This document shows, piece after piece, positions 1 to 9,200 of a stretch of 64,000 nt of DNA. Position 1 is the stretch's first letter. The number at the start of each line of letters is the position of its first letter. The position numbers were made by a program, and so were the translations under genes. The stretch is from Agromyces aureus (GTDB taxonomy: Bacteria; Actinomycetota; Actinomycetes; Actinomycetales; Microbacteriaceae). The notes under the pieces were generated by a model. That model was not told the DNA's origin, did not search any database, and saw only the letters and a program-made list of their open reading frames with translations. The DNA is taken from assembly GCF_001660485.1 (NCBI RefSeq), contig NZ_CP013979.1:1364001-1428000 (forward strand). Direction: 5' to 3'.

Positions 1-88
1 TGACAAGAATGCCGGCGAGCGCGCTCATGCCGACGAATGCGAGGAGTCCCGTTCCGAGATCGCTCATCGTACGTTTTTGGGCAGACAT
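1..88 (-). CDS. N-terminus of penicillin-binding protein (partial, runs off the left edge)
   Basis: Only the first 29 codons are present. They read MSAQKRTMSD and then a hydrophobic stretch (GLLAFVGMSALAGILV), which would be the start of an N-terminal membrane anchor with a cytoplasmic tail. From memory, class A penicillin-binding proteins of Microbacteriaceae begin this way and lie divergent from a DUF4177/RidA pair, as here. The ATG at 88-86 is chosen because it gives the MSAQKRT start; an internal ATG at 67-65 is also possible. No catalytic domain is visible, so the call rests on the N-terminus and context only. Confidence 0.5.
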   Translation of the reverse strand, partial: MSAQKRTMSDLGTGLLAFVGMSALAGILV

Positions 89-232
89 ATAGTGGAGCGT
101 AACGGAGAAGACTGGCAATCAACGGCACGGAAGCTGGGCGAACGCCTGCTCCGTTCCTCGGCGGTGCGCGCAGCTCCGCGGTGCCGGTCGAGTCCGATCC
201 GAAGCCGCATGTCGACGAAAGACGAGGGTCCC

Positions 233-460
233 ATGGTCACCTGGGAGTACATCACCACACCGCTGTTGATCCACAACACCGCCGCGATCCTCAACAACTG
301 GGGGTCAGAGGGCTGGGAGCTCGTCCAGATCGTGCAGGGACCGGAGGGCGGGCTCGTCGCATACCTGAAGCGCCCGGTCGGCGGGTCGGAGTCGGCAGCG
401 GCCTCCGCGGGCGCCGCTGCCTCGGCGCAGGCGGCGAAGGCGTTCGAGGGCCAGGCCTGA
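233..460 (+). CDS. DUF4177 family small protein
   Basis: A 75-residue protein beginning MVTWEYITTPLLIHNTA, with the DUF4177 pattern of a W-E-Y start and a G-W-E-L-V motif near residue 25, then an Ala-rich tail. The function of the family is unknown; it is soluble and has no catalytic signature. The ATG at 233 is preferred over the in-frame ATG at 209 because GAGGG sits about 7 bases upstream and family members start at this point. Its TGA overlaps the ATG of the RidA gene by one base (TGATG), so the two are probably translated together. Divergent from the penicillin-binding protein. Confidence 0.75.
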   Translation: MVTWEYITTPLLIHNTAAILNNWGSEGWELVQIVQGPEGGLVAYLKRPVGGSESAAASAGAAASAQAAKAFEGQA

Positions 461-930
461 TGGCCGGCTTCGAGGCGCGCCTGGCCGAGCTCGGCATCGT
501 GCTCCCGGATGTCGCGCCGCCCGTCGCGGCGTACGTCCCTGCCGTGGTCACGGGCCCGTACGTGCACACGTCGGGTCAGCTGCCGTTCACGGCCGGCGCG
601 CTGCCGGCGACCGGCAAGGTGGGCGACGGCCACGGACTCGTGCCCGCCGACGACGCCAAGGCGTACGCGCGCACGAGCATCCTCAATGCGCTCGCGGCGG
701 TCCGCGCCGAGATCGGGTCGCTCGACCGCGTCACGCGCATCGTGAAGGTCGTCGGCTTCGTCGCGTCCGACCCGTCGTTCACGGGTCAGCCCGGCGTCAT
801 CAACGGCGCGTCCGAGCTCCTCGGCGAGGTCTTCGGCGAGACCGGGCGCCACGCGCGTTCGGCCGTCGGCGTCGCGGTGCTGCCCCTCGACTCGCCCGTC
901 GAGGTCGAGCTCGTCGTCGAGTTCGAGTAG
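460..930 (+). CDS. RidA family protein (enamine/imine deaminase-like)
   Basis: A 156-residue RidA/YjgF/Rid family protein. Rid proteins hydrolyse reactive enamine/imine intermediates released by PLP enzymes such as threonine dehydratase. The sequence shows the YVHTSGQLPF segment near residue 40 and the C-terminal LLGEVFGETGRHARSAVGV segment with the conserved Arg that binds the substrate carboxylate in active members. Its length, slightly above the usual 130 residues, and its N-terminus (FEARLAELGIVLP) fit the actinobacterial RidA-like subgroup (YjgH/Rid2-7 type), so deaminase activity is not assured. The start overlaps the DUF4177 stop. No terminator is obvious before the helicase gene, but a new promoter-like element follows. 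Confidence 0.85.
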   Translation: MAGFEARLAELGIVLPDVAPPVAAYVPAVVTGPYVHTSGQLPFTAGALPATGKVGDGHGLVPADDAKAYARTSILNALAAVRAEIGSLDRVTRIVKVVGFVASDPSFTGQPGVINGASELLGEVFGETGRHARSAVGVAVLPLDSPVEVELVVEFE

Positions 931-990
931 GCCCCGTGCGAGGCTCCCTCGGTCCCATCGGGGCGGGGGAGCGTTGTCGGATGCCGCGCC

Positions 991-996
991 TAGACT
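991..996 (+). promoter_or_regulatory. -10-like element TAGACT before pcrA
   Basis: TAGACT ends 9 bases before the pcrA ATG at 1006, so a transcript starting here would be leaderless or nearly so. No good -35 is seen. Similar TAGGCT hexamers stand just before the starts at 9201, 10794 and 14294. No Shine-Dalgarno is visible before this ATG, which agrees with a leaderless mRNA. Confidence 0.4.
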
Positions 997-1005
997 TGTC
1001 CGGAC

Positions 1006-3489
1006 ATGACGCTGATCCTCGACCCCGACGACCCGGCCGGCTGGCGCGAGGCGCCCGCCGCTGACGGTGCACCCGCCGCGAACGGCTCGCCCGCGGCATC
1101 CGGCAACCGCTTCACCGACGGCCTGAACCCCGAGCAGCGCGAGGCGGTCGAGTACCGCGGCCAGGCGCTGCTGATCGTGGCGGGCGCGGGCTCCGGCAAG
1201 ACCCGGGTGCTGACGCACCGCATCGCGGGCCTCATCGACACCCGCGAGGCGTGGCCGAGCCAGATCCTCGCGATCACGTTCACGAACAAGGCCGCGGCCG
1301 AGATGCGCGAGCGCGTCGAGGCGCTCCTCGGCGAGGGCGCATCCGGCATGTGGATCTCGACGTTCCACTCCGCGTGCGTGCGCATCCTGCGGCGCGAGGC
1401 CGAGGCGATCGGCCTGTCTTCGACCTTCACGATCTACGACTCGGCCGACACTCGCACGGTGCTGAAGCGCATCATCAAAGAACTCGACGCCGACACCATG
1501 GGCTTCACGCCGGCCGGCGCGCAGTCGAAGATCTCCAAGCTCAAGAACGAGCTCTCCGACGTCGAGTCGTACGCGCGCAACGCGAACATGAACGACCCCC
1601 AAGAGGTCATGTTCCTCGAGATCTTCCGGCAGTACACACGACGCCTGCGGGCGGCGAGCGCCCTCGACTTCGACGACCTCATCGCCGAGACGGTCTACCT
1701 GTTCCGGGCGTTCCCGAAGGTCGCGTCCCTCTACCAGCGGCGGTTCCGCCACATCCTGGTCGACGAGTATCAAGACACGAACCATGCGCAGTACTCGCTG
1801 ATCCGCGAGTTCACGCAGCCGATCCCGGCTGAGCGCGCCGCCGAGATGGCCGACCACGGCTTCAACGTGGGCGCCGTGGCCGATGCCACCGGCGGCATCC
1901 CGGGTGCGAGCCTCACCGTCGTCGGCGACTCCGACCAGTCGATCTACGCGTTCCGCGGCGCTGACATCCGCAACATCTCGGAGTTCGAGCGCGACTTCCC
2001 CGGTGCCAAGGTGGTGCTGCTCGAGCAGAACTACCGCTCGACGCAGAATATCCTCTCGGCGGCGAACGCGGTCATCTCGAACAACTTCGACCGCAAAGAC
2101 AAGAAGCTCTGGACCGCGGTCGGCGACGGCGAGAAGATCACCGGCTACACGGGCTACACCGCGCACGACGAGGCGCAGTTCGTCGCCGACGAGATCGAGG
2201 CGCTGCACCGCGCCGGCGTCGCCTACCGCGACATCGCCGTGTTCTACCGCACCAACGCGCAGACGCGAGCGCTCGAGGAGATCTTCGTGCGCTCGGCACT
2301 GCCCTACCGGGTGGTCGGCGGCACGAAGTTCTACGAGCGCGCCGAGATCAAGGACGCGATGGCGTACCTCATCTCGGTCGCCAACCCGCTCGACGAGCTC
2401 GCACTGCGCCGCATCCTGAACACGCCGAAGCGCGGCATCGGGCCGGCGACCGAGACGGCGCTGGCGAGTTTCGCCGAGGCGAACCAGGTCACGTTCCGCG
2501 AGGCCATGCGCTCGGCCGACGCGCTCGGACTCGGGCCGAAGGTCACGGGCGCCATCACGACGCTCGCGAGCGTGCTCGACGAGGCGGCGGCCATGCTCGC
2601 GCCGTCGGCGGCCGGCCTCGCGGCGGGCACCAACGAGGGCGCGTCCAAGGTGTGCGACGTGCTGGTGTTCCTGCTCGAGCGCTCCGGGCTCATCGAGACG
2701 CTGCGGCGCAGCCGCGACCCGCAAGACGAGACGCGCGCAGAGAACGTCGACGAGCTCGTCGCGCAGACGCGCGACTTCGATCGCGACAACCCGCTCGCCA
2801 CGGTCGTCGACTTCCTGACGCAGGTGTCGCTCGTCGCCGCGGCCGACGACCTCGACGACGCCTCCGGCACCGTCTCGCTGATGACCCTGCACACCGCGAA
2901 GGGCCTCGAGTACCACGCGGTGTTCCTCACGGGGCTCGAAGAGGGTCTCCTGCCGCACCAGATGTCGGCCTCCGAACCCGGAGGCCCCGCCGAGGAGCGT
3001 CGGCTCTTCTACGTCGGCATCACGCGTGCGCGCCAGCGCCTCTACATCTCGCTCGCGATGAGCCGCGCCCAGTTCGGCGAGGTCGCCGTCGCGATGCCCT
3101 CGCGCTACCTGCAGGAGATCCCCGAGGGCCTCGTCGACTGGAAGCAGTCGCCCGGCATGGCCACCTCACGCGGCGGCACCCAGCCGCGTGCGCTCAACGC
3201 CCGTCGTCCGGGCGGCGCGTGGGGCACGCGCGACCGCGATCTCGAGAAGTTCAGCGTGACGGCCTCCGCCAAGCCCAAGGCCGAGTGGGCCAACCGGGTC
3301 ACGGGCACCGTGCGCGACAACGGCGACCTGACCCTCGAGGCGGGCGACCGCATCCGGCACGTCGACTTCGGCGAGGGCCGGGTCAACCAGGTCACCGGCG
3401 AGGGCACGAAGCGCATCGCGCACGTCGCCTTCGACACCGCGGGTCCGAAGAAGCTGCTCATCAAGATCGCCCCCATCGAGAAACTCTGA
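1006..3489 (+). CDS. pcrA: ATP-dependent DNA helicase PcrA/UvrD
   Basis: An 827-residue superfamily 1A 3'-5' helicase acting in nucleotide excision repair, mismatch processing and removal of RecA or stalled polymerase. The motifs come in order: LNPEQREAV Q-motif near 44, Walker A AGAGSGKT near 65, FTNKAAAEM (motif Ia), DEYQDTN (Walker B) near 252, GDSDQSIYAFRGAD (motif III), QNYRST (motif IV), HTAKGLEYH (motif V) and YVGITRARQRL (motif VI). The C-terminus ends in a Tudor-like segment (GDRIRHVDFGEGRVNQV) typical of PcrA, which binds RNA polymerase. A low-complexity N-terminal extension of about 35 residues is present. Length is normal for actinobacterial PcrA/UvrD1. The first ATG is used; a -10-like element lies immediately upstream. 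Confidence 0.95.
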   Translation: MTLILDPDDPAGWREAPAADGAPAANGSPAASGNRFTDGLNPEQREAVEYRGQALLIVAGAGSGKTRVLTHRIAGLIDTREAWPSQILAITFTNKAAAEMRERVEALLGEGASGMWISTFHSACVRILRREAEAIGLSSTFTIYDSADTRTVLKRIIKELDADTMGFTPAGAQSKISKLKNELSDVESYARNANMNDPQEVMFLEIFRQYTRRLRAASALDFDDLIAETVYLFRAFPKVASLYQRRFRHILVDEYQDTNHAQYSLIREFTQPIPAERAAEMADHGFNVGAVADATGGIPGASLTVVGDSDQSIYAFRGADIRNISEFERDFPGAKVVLLEQNYRSTQNILSAANAVISNNFDRKDKKLWTAVGDGEKITGYTGYTAHDEAQFVADEIEALHRAGVAYRDIAVFYRTNAQTRALEEIFVRSALPYRVVGGTKFYERAEIKDAMAYLISVANPLDELALRRILNTPKRGIGPATETALASFAEANQVTFREAMRSADALGLGPKVTGAITTLASVLDEAAAMLAPSAAGLAAGTNEGASKVCDVLVFLLERSGLIETLRRSRDPQDETRAENVDELVAQTRDFDRDNPLATVVDFLTQVSLVAAADDLDDASGTVSLMTLHTAKGLEYHAVFLTGLEEGLLPHQMSASEPGGPAEERRLFYVGITRARQRLYISLAMSRAQFGEVAVAMPSRYLQEIPEGLVDWKQSPGMATSRGGTQPRALNARRPGGAWGTRDRDLEKFSVTASAKPKAEWANRVTGTVRDNGDLTLEAGDRIRHVDFGEGRVNQVTGEGTKRIAHVAFDTAGPKKLLIKIAPIEKL

Positions 3490-3499
3490 GGCACCCGGC

Positions 3500-4042
3500 A
3501 TGACCTGGCAGACCCGCTCGAGCCGCACGGTCTACGAGAACCCGTGGATCCGGGTGGTCGAAGACGAGGTCGTCCGTCCAGACGGCGAGCCCGGCATCTA
3601 CGGCGTCGTCGAGATGCGGCATCCCGCGGTGTTCGTGGTGGCCGTCACGGCAGACGACGAGGTGCTGCTCGTGACGGTCGATCGTCATACGGTCGGCGAG
3701 TCCGTCGAGGTGCCCGCGGGCGGCAGCGACGGTGAAGACGCACTGCTCGCAGCTCGACGCGAGCTCCTCGAAGAGACGGGGTACGCGGCATCCGAGTGGC
3801 GCGAGATCGGGCGCATGAGCGCGCTCAACGGCATCGCCCGAGCGCCCGAGACCGTGTTCCTGGCGACCGGGCTCGAGATCGAGACCTCCCCCGAGCGCCA
3901 TCAGCACGAGGAGGGCATCAGCCAGGTTCGCGCCGTGCCATGGGTCGAGGTCTGGCGGCTCGTGCGCGACGGCGTCATCACCGATGGCGAGACGGTCGCC
4001 GCGCTCGGCTTCGCGGCCGTGCACCTGGGTCGCGTGTCGTGA
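3500..4042 (+). CDS. Nudix hydrolase, probably ADP-ribose pyrophosphatase type
   Basis: A 180-residue cytosolic Nudix protein. The MTWQTRSSRTVYENPWIRV start and the overall length match ADP-ribose/nucleoside-diphosphate-sugar pyrophosphatases (NudF-like). The Nudix box is near residues 72-94 and reads PAGGSDGED followed by RRELLEETGY. The RE-L-EE-G metal-binding core is intact, although the loop before the first Glu is one residue shorter than the textbook box. It starts 10 bases after pcrA and its TGA overlaps the GTG of the FUSC gene (GTGTCGTGA), so the three are probably co-transcribed. The exact substrate cannot be read from the sequence. Confidence 0.88.
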   Translation: MTWQTRSSRTVYENPWIRVVEDEVVRPDGEPGIYGVVEMRHPAVFVVAVTADDEVLLVTVDRHTVGESVEVPAGGSDGEDALLAARRELLEETGYAASEWREIGRMSALNGIARAPETVFLATGLEIETSPERHQHEEGISQVRAVPWVEVWRLVRDGVITDGETVAALGFAAVHLGRVS

Positions 4043-5142
4043 ATCGCTCGACCTCGGTCGGCGGGTGGTGGCGGCAGTTCCGCACGCTCGACGTCGAGGT
4101 CGCGGTGCGCGCGGCGATCGGCGCGGCGGTTCCCCTCACGATCCTCGTCGCGACGGGGCGCACCGAGTGGGCCGCGTACGCCGCCTTCGGGGCGATGACC
4201 GCGATCTTCGGTCGCAGCGAGCCCTACCGCACGCGCGTCCGCACCGTCACGACCGCCGCCGTCGTGCAGATCACGGCGACCGGACTCGGCATCCTGCTCT
4301 CGGTCGTGCACGCCCCGCTCGCCGTCGAGGCGGCGGCGCTCGTCCTGCTCATCGCGGCCGTCATCGTCGCCTACAACCTGCTCGGCGTCACCCCGTCCGG
4401 GCCGCTGTTCGCCGTCTTCGGCCTGCTCGTGTGCACGGCGCAGCCGATCGACGACGGCACCGGATGGCAGCGCTGGGGCGTCGCCTGGGCGGCCGCTGCC
4501 TTCGCGTGGCTGCTCGCGATGTCGGGCTGGATCCTCCGCCGCGCAGCACCCGGGGCCACGAAGGCCGTCTTCCGAGACCTGCCGCGTCGCACGCCCGTGC
4601 GCACCAGAGGATGGAGCGACCCGCGCCTCTGGCTGAACGTCGTGCAGAACGTCGCGGCCGCGCTCCTCGCCGGAGCCGCAGCGCTCGCGCTCGGCATCGG
4701 GCACCCCTACTGGGCCGTCGTCAGCGCCGTCGCCGTGATCCCGCCCGCGCGGGCGGCGCACACCGCGCAACGAGCCGTGCACCGGGTGGCGGGCACGCTG
4801 GTCGGCGTGGTGGTCACCGCGCTCGTGCTCTGGCCCGACCCCCCGGCCTGGGTGCTCATCGTCGTCATCGCGGTGTGCCAGTTCGGCGCCGAGCTGCTCG
4901 TCGGTCGGCACTACGGCGCCGCGCTCGTCTTCGTCACGCCGCTCGCGCTCACCGTCGTGCACCTCGCCTCGCCCGTGCCGCTGTTCGGCCTGCTCGTCGA
5001 TCGCGTGCTCGAAACCGTGCTCGGCGCGGCCTTCGGCATCCTCGCGGTGCTCGCCGCGCGCCGGTTCGTCGAGGTCAGGCCCATGCCGCCGCCCACGAGT
5101 GCGATGCCGAGCGTCGGGCCACCGGCATCCGACCCTCGCTGA
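4039..5142 (+). CDS. FUSC family integral membrane protein
   Basis: A 367-residue protein with two similar halves, each holding several hydrophobic segments (around residues 20-150 and 205-340). This resembles FUSC / aromatic acid exporter-like proteins. Motifs typical of the family include YAAFGAMTAIFGRSEPYRTR in the first half and HPYWAVVSAVAVIPP in the second half, before TAQRAVHRVAGTLVGV. The role is thought to be efflux or membrane stress tolerance, but the substrate is unknown. The GTG start at 4039 overlaps the Nudix stop codon; starting further upstream would run into the Nudix gene in a non-membrane, Arg-rich frame. The C-terminal 20 residues are Pro-rich and probably cytoplasmic. 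Confidence 0.85.
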   Translation: MNRSTSVGGWWRQFRTLDVEVAVRAAIGAAVPLTILVATGRTEWAAYAAFGAMTAIFGRSEPYRTRVRTVTTAAVVQITATGLGILLSVVHAPLAVEAAALVLLIAAVIVAYNLLGVTPSGPLFAVFGLLVCTAQPIDDGTGWQRWGVAWAAAAFAWLLAMSGWILRRAAPGATKAVFRDLPRRTPVRTRGWSDPRLWLNVVQNVAAALLAGAAALALGIGHPYWAVVSAVAVIPPARAAHTAQRAVHRVAGTLVGVVVTALVLWPDPPAWVLIVVIAVCQFGAELLVGRHYGAALVFVTPLALTVVHLASPVPLFGLLVDRVLETVLGAAFGILAVLAARRFVEVRPMPPPTSAMPSVGPPASDPR

Positions 5143-5341
5143 TCGCACCGCACCGCATGCGCTGACGGCCGTTCGGCGGTGCGTTCCGTGGCCGCGACAT
5201 CGGCGGGTTCGGAGGCGCCATGCGAGCGGAGTACCATAGACCCGGCCCCAGCGGATATCTCGAGATCGAGACATTCCAGTCGGGCATACACCCACCAGCC
5301 ACTGTGCGCGGTCGCGCGTGCGGACCGATTGGAAGTAGAGC

Positions 5342-6508
5342 GTGGATCTTTACGAGTACCAGGCCAGAGACCTGTTCGAACAGTACGGGGTCCCGGTGCT
5401 TCCGGGCATCGTCGCCGACACCGCCGAGGAAGTGCGCGCCGCAGCCGAGAAGCTCGGCGGCGTGGTCGTCGTCAAGGCGCAGGTGAAGACCGGCGGGCGC
5501 GGCAAGGCAGGCGGCGTCAAGGTCGCCAAGACCCCCGACGAGGCGTTCGAGGCGGCGCAGTCCATCCTCGGCCTCGACATCAAGGGCCACGTCGTCAAGC
5601 GCGTCATGGTCGCCGGCGGCGCACGCATCGCGCAGGAGTTCTACTTCTCGGTGCTGCTCGACCGGGCCAACCGCTCCTACCTCTCGCTCACGAGCGTCGA
5701 GGGCGGCATGGAGATCGAGCAGCTCGCGGTCGAGAAGCCCGAGGCCCTCGCCCGCATCGAGGTCGACCCCATCGCCGGCATCGACGCCGCCAAGGCCCGC
5801 GAGATCGCGGTCGCCGCGAACTTCCCGGCCGAGCTGGTCGACAAGGTCGCCGACGTCTTCGTCAAGCTCTACGAGGTCTACAAGGGCGAAGACGCGACGC
5901 TCGTCGAAGTGAACCCGCTGATCCTCGACGAGGACGGCAACGTCATCGCCCTCGACGGCAAGGTCACGCTCGACGAGAACGCCGAGTTCCGTCACGCGAA
6001 CCACGCGCTCCTCGAAGACAAGGACGCCGCAGACCCGCTCGAGGCCGCGGCCAAGGCGCTCGACCTCAACTACGTCAAGCTCGACGGCGAGGTCGGCATC
6101 ATCGGCAACGGCGCCGGACTGGTCATGTCCACGCTCGACGTCGTCGCGTACGCCGGTGAGAACCACGGCGGCGTGAAGCCCGCCAACTTCCTCGACATCG
6201 GCGGCGGAGCCTCGGCGGAGGTCATGGCCAACGGCCTCGGCATCATCCTCGGCGACCCGCAGGTCAAGAGCGTGTTCGTCAACGTCTTCGGCGGCATCAC
6301 CGCCTGCGACCAGGTCGCCAAGGGCATCGTCGGCGCGCTCGCCGAGCTCGGCTCGACCGCGAACAAGCCGCTCGTCGTGCGCCTCGACGGCAACAACGTC
6401 GTCGAGGGCCGTCGCATCCTCGAGGAGGCCGCGCACCCGCTCGTGACCCTCGCCGAGAACATGGACCAGGGCGCCGACAAGGCCGCCGAGCTGGCGAACG
6501 CCGCGTAG
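5342..6508 (+). CDS. sucC: Succinyl-CoA synthetase beta subunit (ADP-forming)
   Basis: A 388-residue beta subunit of the TCA enzyme that converts succinyl-CoA and ADP (or GDP) to succinate, CoA and ATP. The N-terminal ATP-grasp fold starts [35 protein letters not shown] near residues 45-60 binds nucleotide; [13 protein letters not shown] near 196 carries the metal ligands; [11 protein letters not shown] and [16 protein letters not shown] belong to the CoA-ligase domain that meets SucD. It starts with GTG, 4 bases after GGAAGTAGA. sucD follows 18 bases downstream. The order sucC-sucD-(membrane genes)-purN-purH resembles the M. tuberculosis Rv0951-Rv0957 region as I recall it. Confidence 0.97.
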   Translation: MDLYEYQARDLFEQYGVPVLPGIVADTAEEVRAAAEKLGGVVVVKAQVKTGGRGKAGGVKVAKTPDEAFEAAQSILGLDIKGHVVKRVMVAGGARIAQEFYFSVLLDRANRSYLSLTSVEGGMEIEQLAVEKPEALARIEVDPIAGIDAAKAREIAVAANFPAELVDKVADVFVKLYEVYKGEDATLVEVNPLILDEDGNVIALDGKVTLDENAEFRHANHALLEDKDAADPLEAAAKALDLNYVKLDGEVGIIGNGAGLVMSTLDVVAYAGENHGGVKPANFLDIGGGASAEVMANGLGIILGDPQVKSVFVNVFGGITACDQVAKGIVGALAELGSTANKPLVVRLDGNNVVEGRRILEEAAHPLVTLAENMDQGADKAAELANAA

Positions 6509-6526
6509 AAGAAGGACTGCAGAGCA

Positions 6527-7429
6527 ATGACGATCTTCCTCAACAAGGACTCCAAGGTCATCGTCCAGGGCATCACCGGCGGCGAGGGCTCAAAGCACAC
6601 CGCGCGCATGCTCGCGGCGGGCACCCAGGTGGTCGGCGGCGTGAACGCGCGCAAGGCCGGCACGAAGGTGCTGCACACGGATGCCGCAGGCAACCCGGTC
6701 GAGCTGCCCGTGTTCGCGTCGGTGGCCGAGGCCATCGCGGCGACCGGCGCAGACGTCTCGATCGCGTTCGTGCCGCCGGCGTTCACGAAGGACGCCGTGG
6801 TCGAGGCTATCGACGCCGCGATCCCGCTCCTCGTGATCATCACCGAGGGCGTGCCCGTGCAGGACTCCGCCGAGTTCTGGGCGTACGCCAAGGAGAAGGG
6901 CGACGCGACGCGCATCATCGGCCCGAACTGCCCCGGCATCATCAGCCCCGGTGAGGCCCTCGTCGGCATCACCCCGGCGAACATCACGGGCAAGGGACCG
7001 ATCGGCCTCGTCTCGAAGTCGGGCACCCTGACCTACCAGATGATGTACGAGCTGCGCGACCTCGGCTTCTCGACCGCCATCGGCATCGGCGGCGACCCGA
7101 TCATCGGCACGACGCACATCGACGCCCTCGCGGCGTTCGAGGCCGACCCCGAGACCAAGGCGATCGTGATGATCGGCGAGATCGGCGGCGACGCCGAGGA
7201 GCGTGCGGCCGACTTCATCAAGGCCAACGTCACGAAGCCGGTCGTCGGCTACGTCGCGGGCTTCACGGCCCCCGAGGGCAAGACCATGGGTCACGCCGGT
7301 GCGATCGTGTCCGGCTCGGCCGGCACCGCGCAGGCGAAGAAGGAGGCCCTCGAGGCCGCCGGCGTCAAGGTCGGCAAGACGCCGTCCGAGACCGCGCAGC
7401 TGCTGCGCGAGGTCTACGCCGCCCTCTGA
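6527..7429 (+). CDS. sucD: Succinyl-CoA synthetase alpha subunit
   Basis: A 300-residue alpha subunit of succinyl-CoA synthetase. The N-terminal CoA-binding Rossmann domain reads [15 protein letters not shown] near residue 10. [12 protein letters not shown] near 125 and [15 protein letters not shown] near 185 are family hallmarks. The active-site His that becomes phosphorylated is in [20 protein letters not shown] near 254. The gene lies 18 bases after sucC with AGAAGGACTGC as ribosome-binding site. A G+C-rich hairpin followed by TTTT 52-105 bases downstream would end the sucCD transcript. Length is normal. Confidence 0.97.
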   Translation: MTIFLNKDSKVIVQGITGGEGSKHTARMLAAGTQVVGGVNARKAGTKVLHTDAAGNPVELPVFASVAEAIAATGADVSIAFVPPAFTKDAVVEAIDAAIPLLVIITEGVPVQDSAEFWAYAKEKGDATRIIGPNCPGIISPGEALVGITPANITGKGPIGLVSKSGTLTYQMMYELRDLGFSTAIGIGGDPIIGTTHIDALAAFEADPETKAIVMIGEIGGDAEERAADFIKANVTKPVVGYVAGFTAPEGKTMGHAGAIVSGSAGTAQAKKEALEAAGVKVGKTPSETAQLLREVYAAL

Positions 7430-7480
7430 TCCCCGGATGCCGCGGCAGACGCCTGATCGTCGACTCGCTGCATCTCCCGA

Positions 7481-7534
7481 GAACGCCCGTTCCGCCCGTT
7501 CCGTGCCTCGCACGGCGGCCGGGGCGGGCGTTTT
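7481..7534 (+). terminator. Rho-independent-like terminator after sucCD
   Basis: The arms AACGCCCG (7482-7489) and CGGGCGTT (7525-7532) are perfectly complementary, enclose a G+C-rich loop with further pairing, and are followed by TTTT, a rare T-run in this DNA. Position just downstream of sucD fits termination of the sucCD transcript. Confidence 0.7.
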
Positions 7535-7615
7535 CGCGTTCGCGTGCTCCGGACTGCTGCGCTGGCGCACCCGCGCCGATATGGTGTGGGTCAGGTGGAG
7601 TCCGAGGGGGACGGC

Positions 7616-9169
7616 ATGGCGGAGACGCGCGACCAGGAACTGCTTGCACGCATCGAGGCGCTCGAAGCCGAGAACGCACGGTTGCGCGTCGAGGCGGAGG
7701 CGCCGCCGGGCATCGTCGCACCCGTGAAGGTGCGTCGTTCGGGCCGGGGCCGCGTCGCCATCGCGACCGTGCTCGTGATCGTCGGCGTGCTCCTGGCCCC
7801 GATCGCGGTCCTCGGCGGCTGGGCCAAGACCCAACTCGTCGACACCGACACCTTCGTCGCGACGTTCGCGCCGCTCGCCGACGACCCCGAGGTGCAGGCC
7901 TTCATCGCCGACGAGGCGACCACGGCGATCCTCGACTCGGTCGACATCGAGGGGTACACGACCGCGGTGTTCGACGCGATCAAGGACCTCGGCCTGCCTC
8001 CGCGGGCCGAAGAGGCGCTCGGCCTGCTGGAGGGCCCTGCGACGCAGGGCATCCAGTCCCTGGTCGGCCAGCTCGTCAACCGGTTCGTGACCTCGGACGC
8101 GTTCGGCGACATCTTCGAGCAGGCGCTGCGCGTCACGCACACGCAGACGATCGCCGCGTTGCAGGGTGATCCCGACGCTGTGCTGGACATCGGTGCCTCT
8201 GGCGAGCTCGGCATCCAACTGGGGCCGATCGTCGCGGAGGTCAAGCAGCGACTCATCGACGCGGGCGTCGGGTTCGCGTCGGCGATCCCCGAGGTCGACC
8301 GCACGATCGTCGTGGCCCAGTCCGACGCCCTCCCGACGGTGAGGATCGTCTATGCGCTCGCGGTCTCGGCCGGCACCTGGCTTCCGTGGGTCGCCCTCGC
8401 GTTCCTCATCGCCGGCATTCTGGTCGCTCCGCGCCGGCGCACGGCGATCATCTGGACCTCGTCCGCGCTCGCGGTGTCGATGCTCATCCTCGGCAGCGGG
8501 TTCGGCATCGCGCGACTGTACTTCCTCGGCACGATCGCACCGGGCATCATGCCGGCGGCCGCGGCAGAGGTGATCTACGACAAGATCGTCGACCGGATGG
8601 TCGCGACGACCGTGGCGCTGGCGATCTTCGCCGTCGCCGTCGCGGTGATCGCCTGGCTCAGCGGCCCGTGGGCCCTGCCGCGAAAGCTGCGGGGCTTCAC
8701 CGATGCCGGATTCGGCGCGGTTCGCGGTGCGGCCGCCGAACGCGGTCTCACCACGGGTGCCTTCGGTGCCTGGCTCGGGCGGCAGCGCGTGCTGGTCTTC
8801 TCGCTCATCGCGCTCGTCGCCGTCGCCGTCATCCTGTTCTCGCGGCCGATCTCGACGTCCTTGGTGGTCTGGACGATCGTCATCGCCCTGCTCCTCGTCG
8901 CGCTCGTCGAACTGCTGCAACGGCCGGCCGATGAGGTGGCGGCCGCGGATGCCGCAGCGGCCGTCGCATCGGAGCAGGCCGAGGCCGAGGCCGCCGAGGC
9001 GCTCGCGGCCGAAGACGGGCAGGCCGACACCGCCGTGCTCGTCGAGACATCCGGCGCCGTGATCGCGGACGGCGATGAAGACGCGAAGACGACCGACGTT
9101 CTCGATCTCGGCGGCGAGGCAGACCCGAGGGCGACGGGTCCGAAGAAGCGCGGGCGACCTGCGGACTGA
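7616..9169 (+). CDS. Membrane protein with N-terminal coiled coil and large extracytoplasmic domain
   Basis: A 517-residue protein that I cannot assign to a named family. Residues 1-27 form a short coiled coil (DQELLARIEALEAENARL) in the cytoplasm. A first membrane segment is at about 36-60, followed by a roughly 170-residue outside domain (VDTDTFVATFAPLADDPEVQ...) with no Cys pairs. Five further membrane segments lie in the second half, from about 255 to 440. The tail is Ala/Glu-rich and ends KKRGRPAD. The ATG at 7616 is chosen because GAGGGGGACGGC precedes it. It sits between sucCD and the PerM-like gene. Similar proteins are common in Actinobacteria as conserved hypotheticals; function is unknown. 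Confidence 0.75.
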   Translation: MAETRDQELLARIEALEAENARLRVEAEAPPGIVAPVKVRRSGRGRVAIATVLVIVGVLLAPIAVLGGWAKTQLVDTDTFVATFAPLADDPEVQAFIADEATTAILDSVDIEGYTTAVFDAIKDLGLPPRAEEALGLLEGPATQGIQSLVGQLVNRFVTSDAFGDIFEQALRVTHTQTIAALQGDPDAVLDIGASGELGIQLGPIVAEVKQRLIDAGVGFASAIPEVDRTIVVAQSDALPTVRIVYALAVSAGTWLPWVALAFLIAGILVAPRRRTAIIWTSSALAVSMLILGSGFGIARLYFLGTIAPGIMPAAAAEVIYDKIVDRMVATTVALAIFAVAVAVIAWLSGPWALPRKLRGFTDAGFGAVRGAAAERGLTTGAFGAWLGRQRVLVFSLIALVAVAVILFSRPISTSLVVWTIVIALLLVALVELLQRPADEVAAADAAAAVASEQAEAEAAEALAAEDGQADTAVLVETSGAVIADGDEDAKTTDVLDLGGEADPRATGPKKRGRPAD

Positions 9170-9177
9170 CCGCCGCT

Positions 9178-9198
9178 CTCCGGGCTAGGCTCCCGGAG
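9178..9198 (+). promoter_or_regulatory. Hairpin that would bury the PerM Shine-Dalgarno
   Basis: CTCCGGG (9178-9184) and CCCGGAG (9192-9198) are perfect inverted repeats around a 7-base loop. The 3' arm contains the CGGAG of the ribosome-binding site that ends 2 bases before the ATG at 9201, so the folded RNA would hide it. TAGGCT in the loop (9186-9191) could also serve as a -10. Confidence 0.4.
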
Positions 9199-9200
9199 GA

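Noticed and set aside
64..2958. A 964-codon open frame on the minus strand opposite pcrA
   Set aside because: It is Arg/Val/Asp-rich antisense of a clear helicase gene, with no family motif; long antisense frames are expected at this G+C content.
4039..5295. A long minus-strand frame (464 codons) over the FUSC gene
   Set aside because: The composition (runs of R, D, G, H) is that of a shadow frame; the plus strand encodes a coherent membrane protein.
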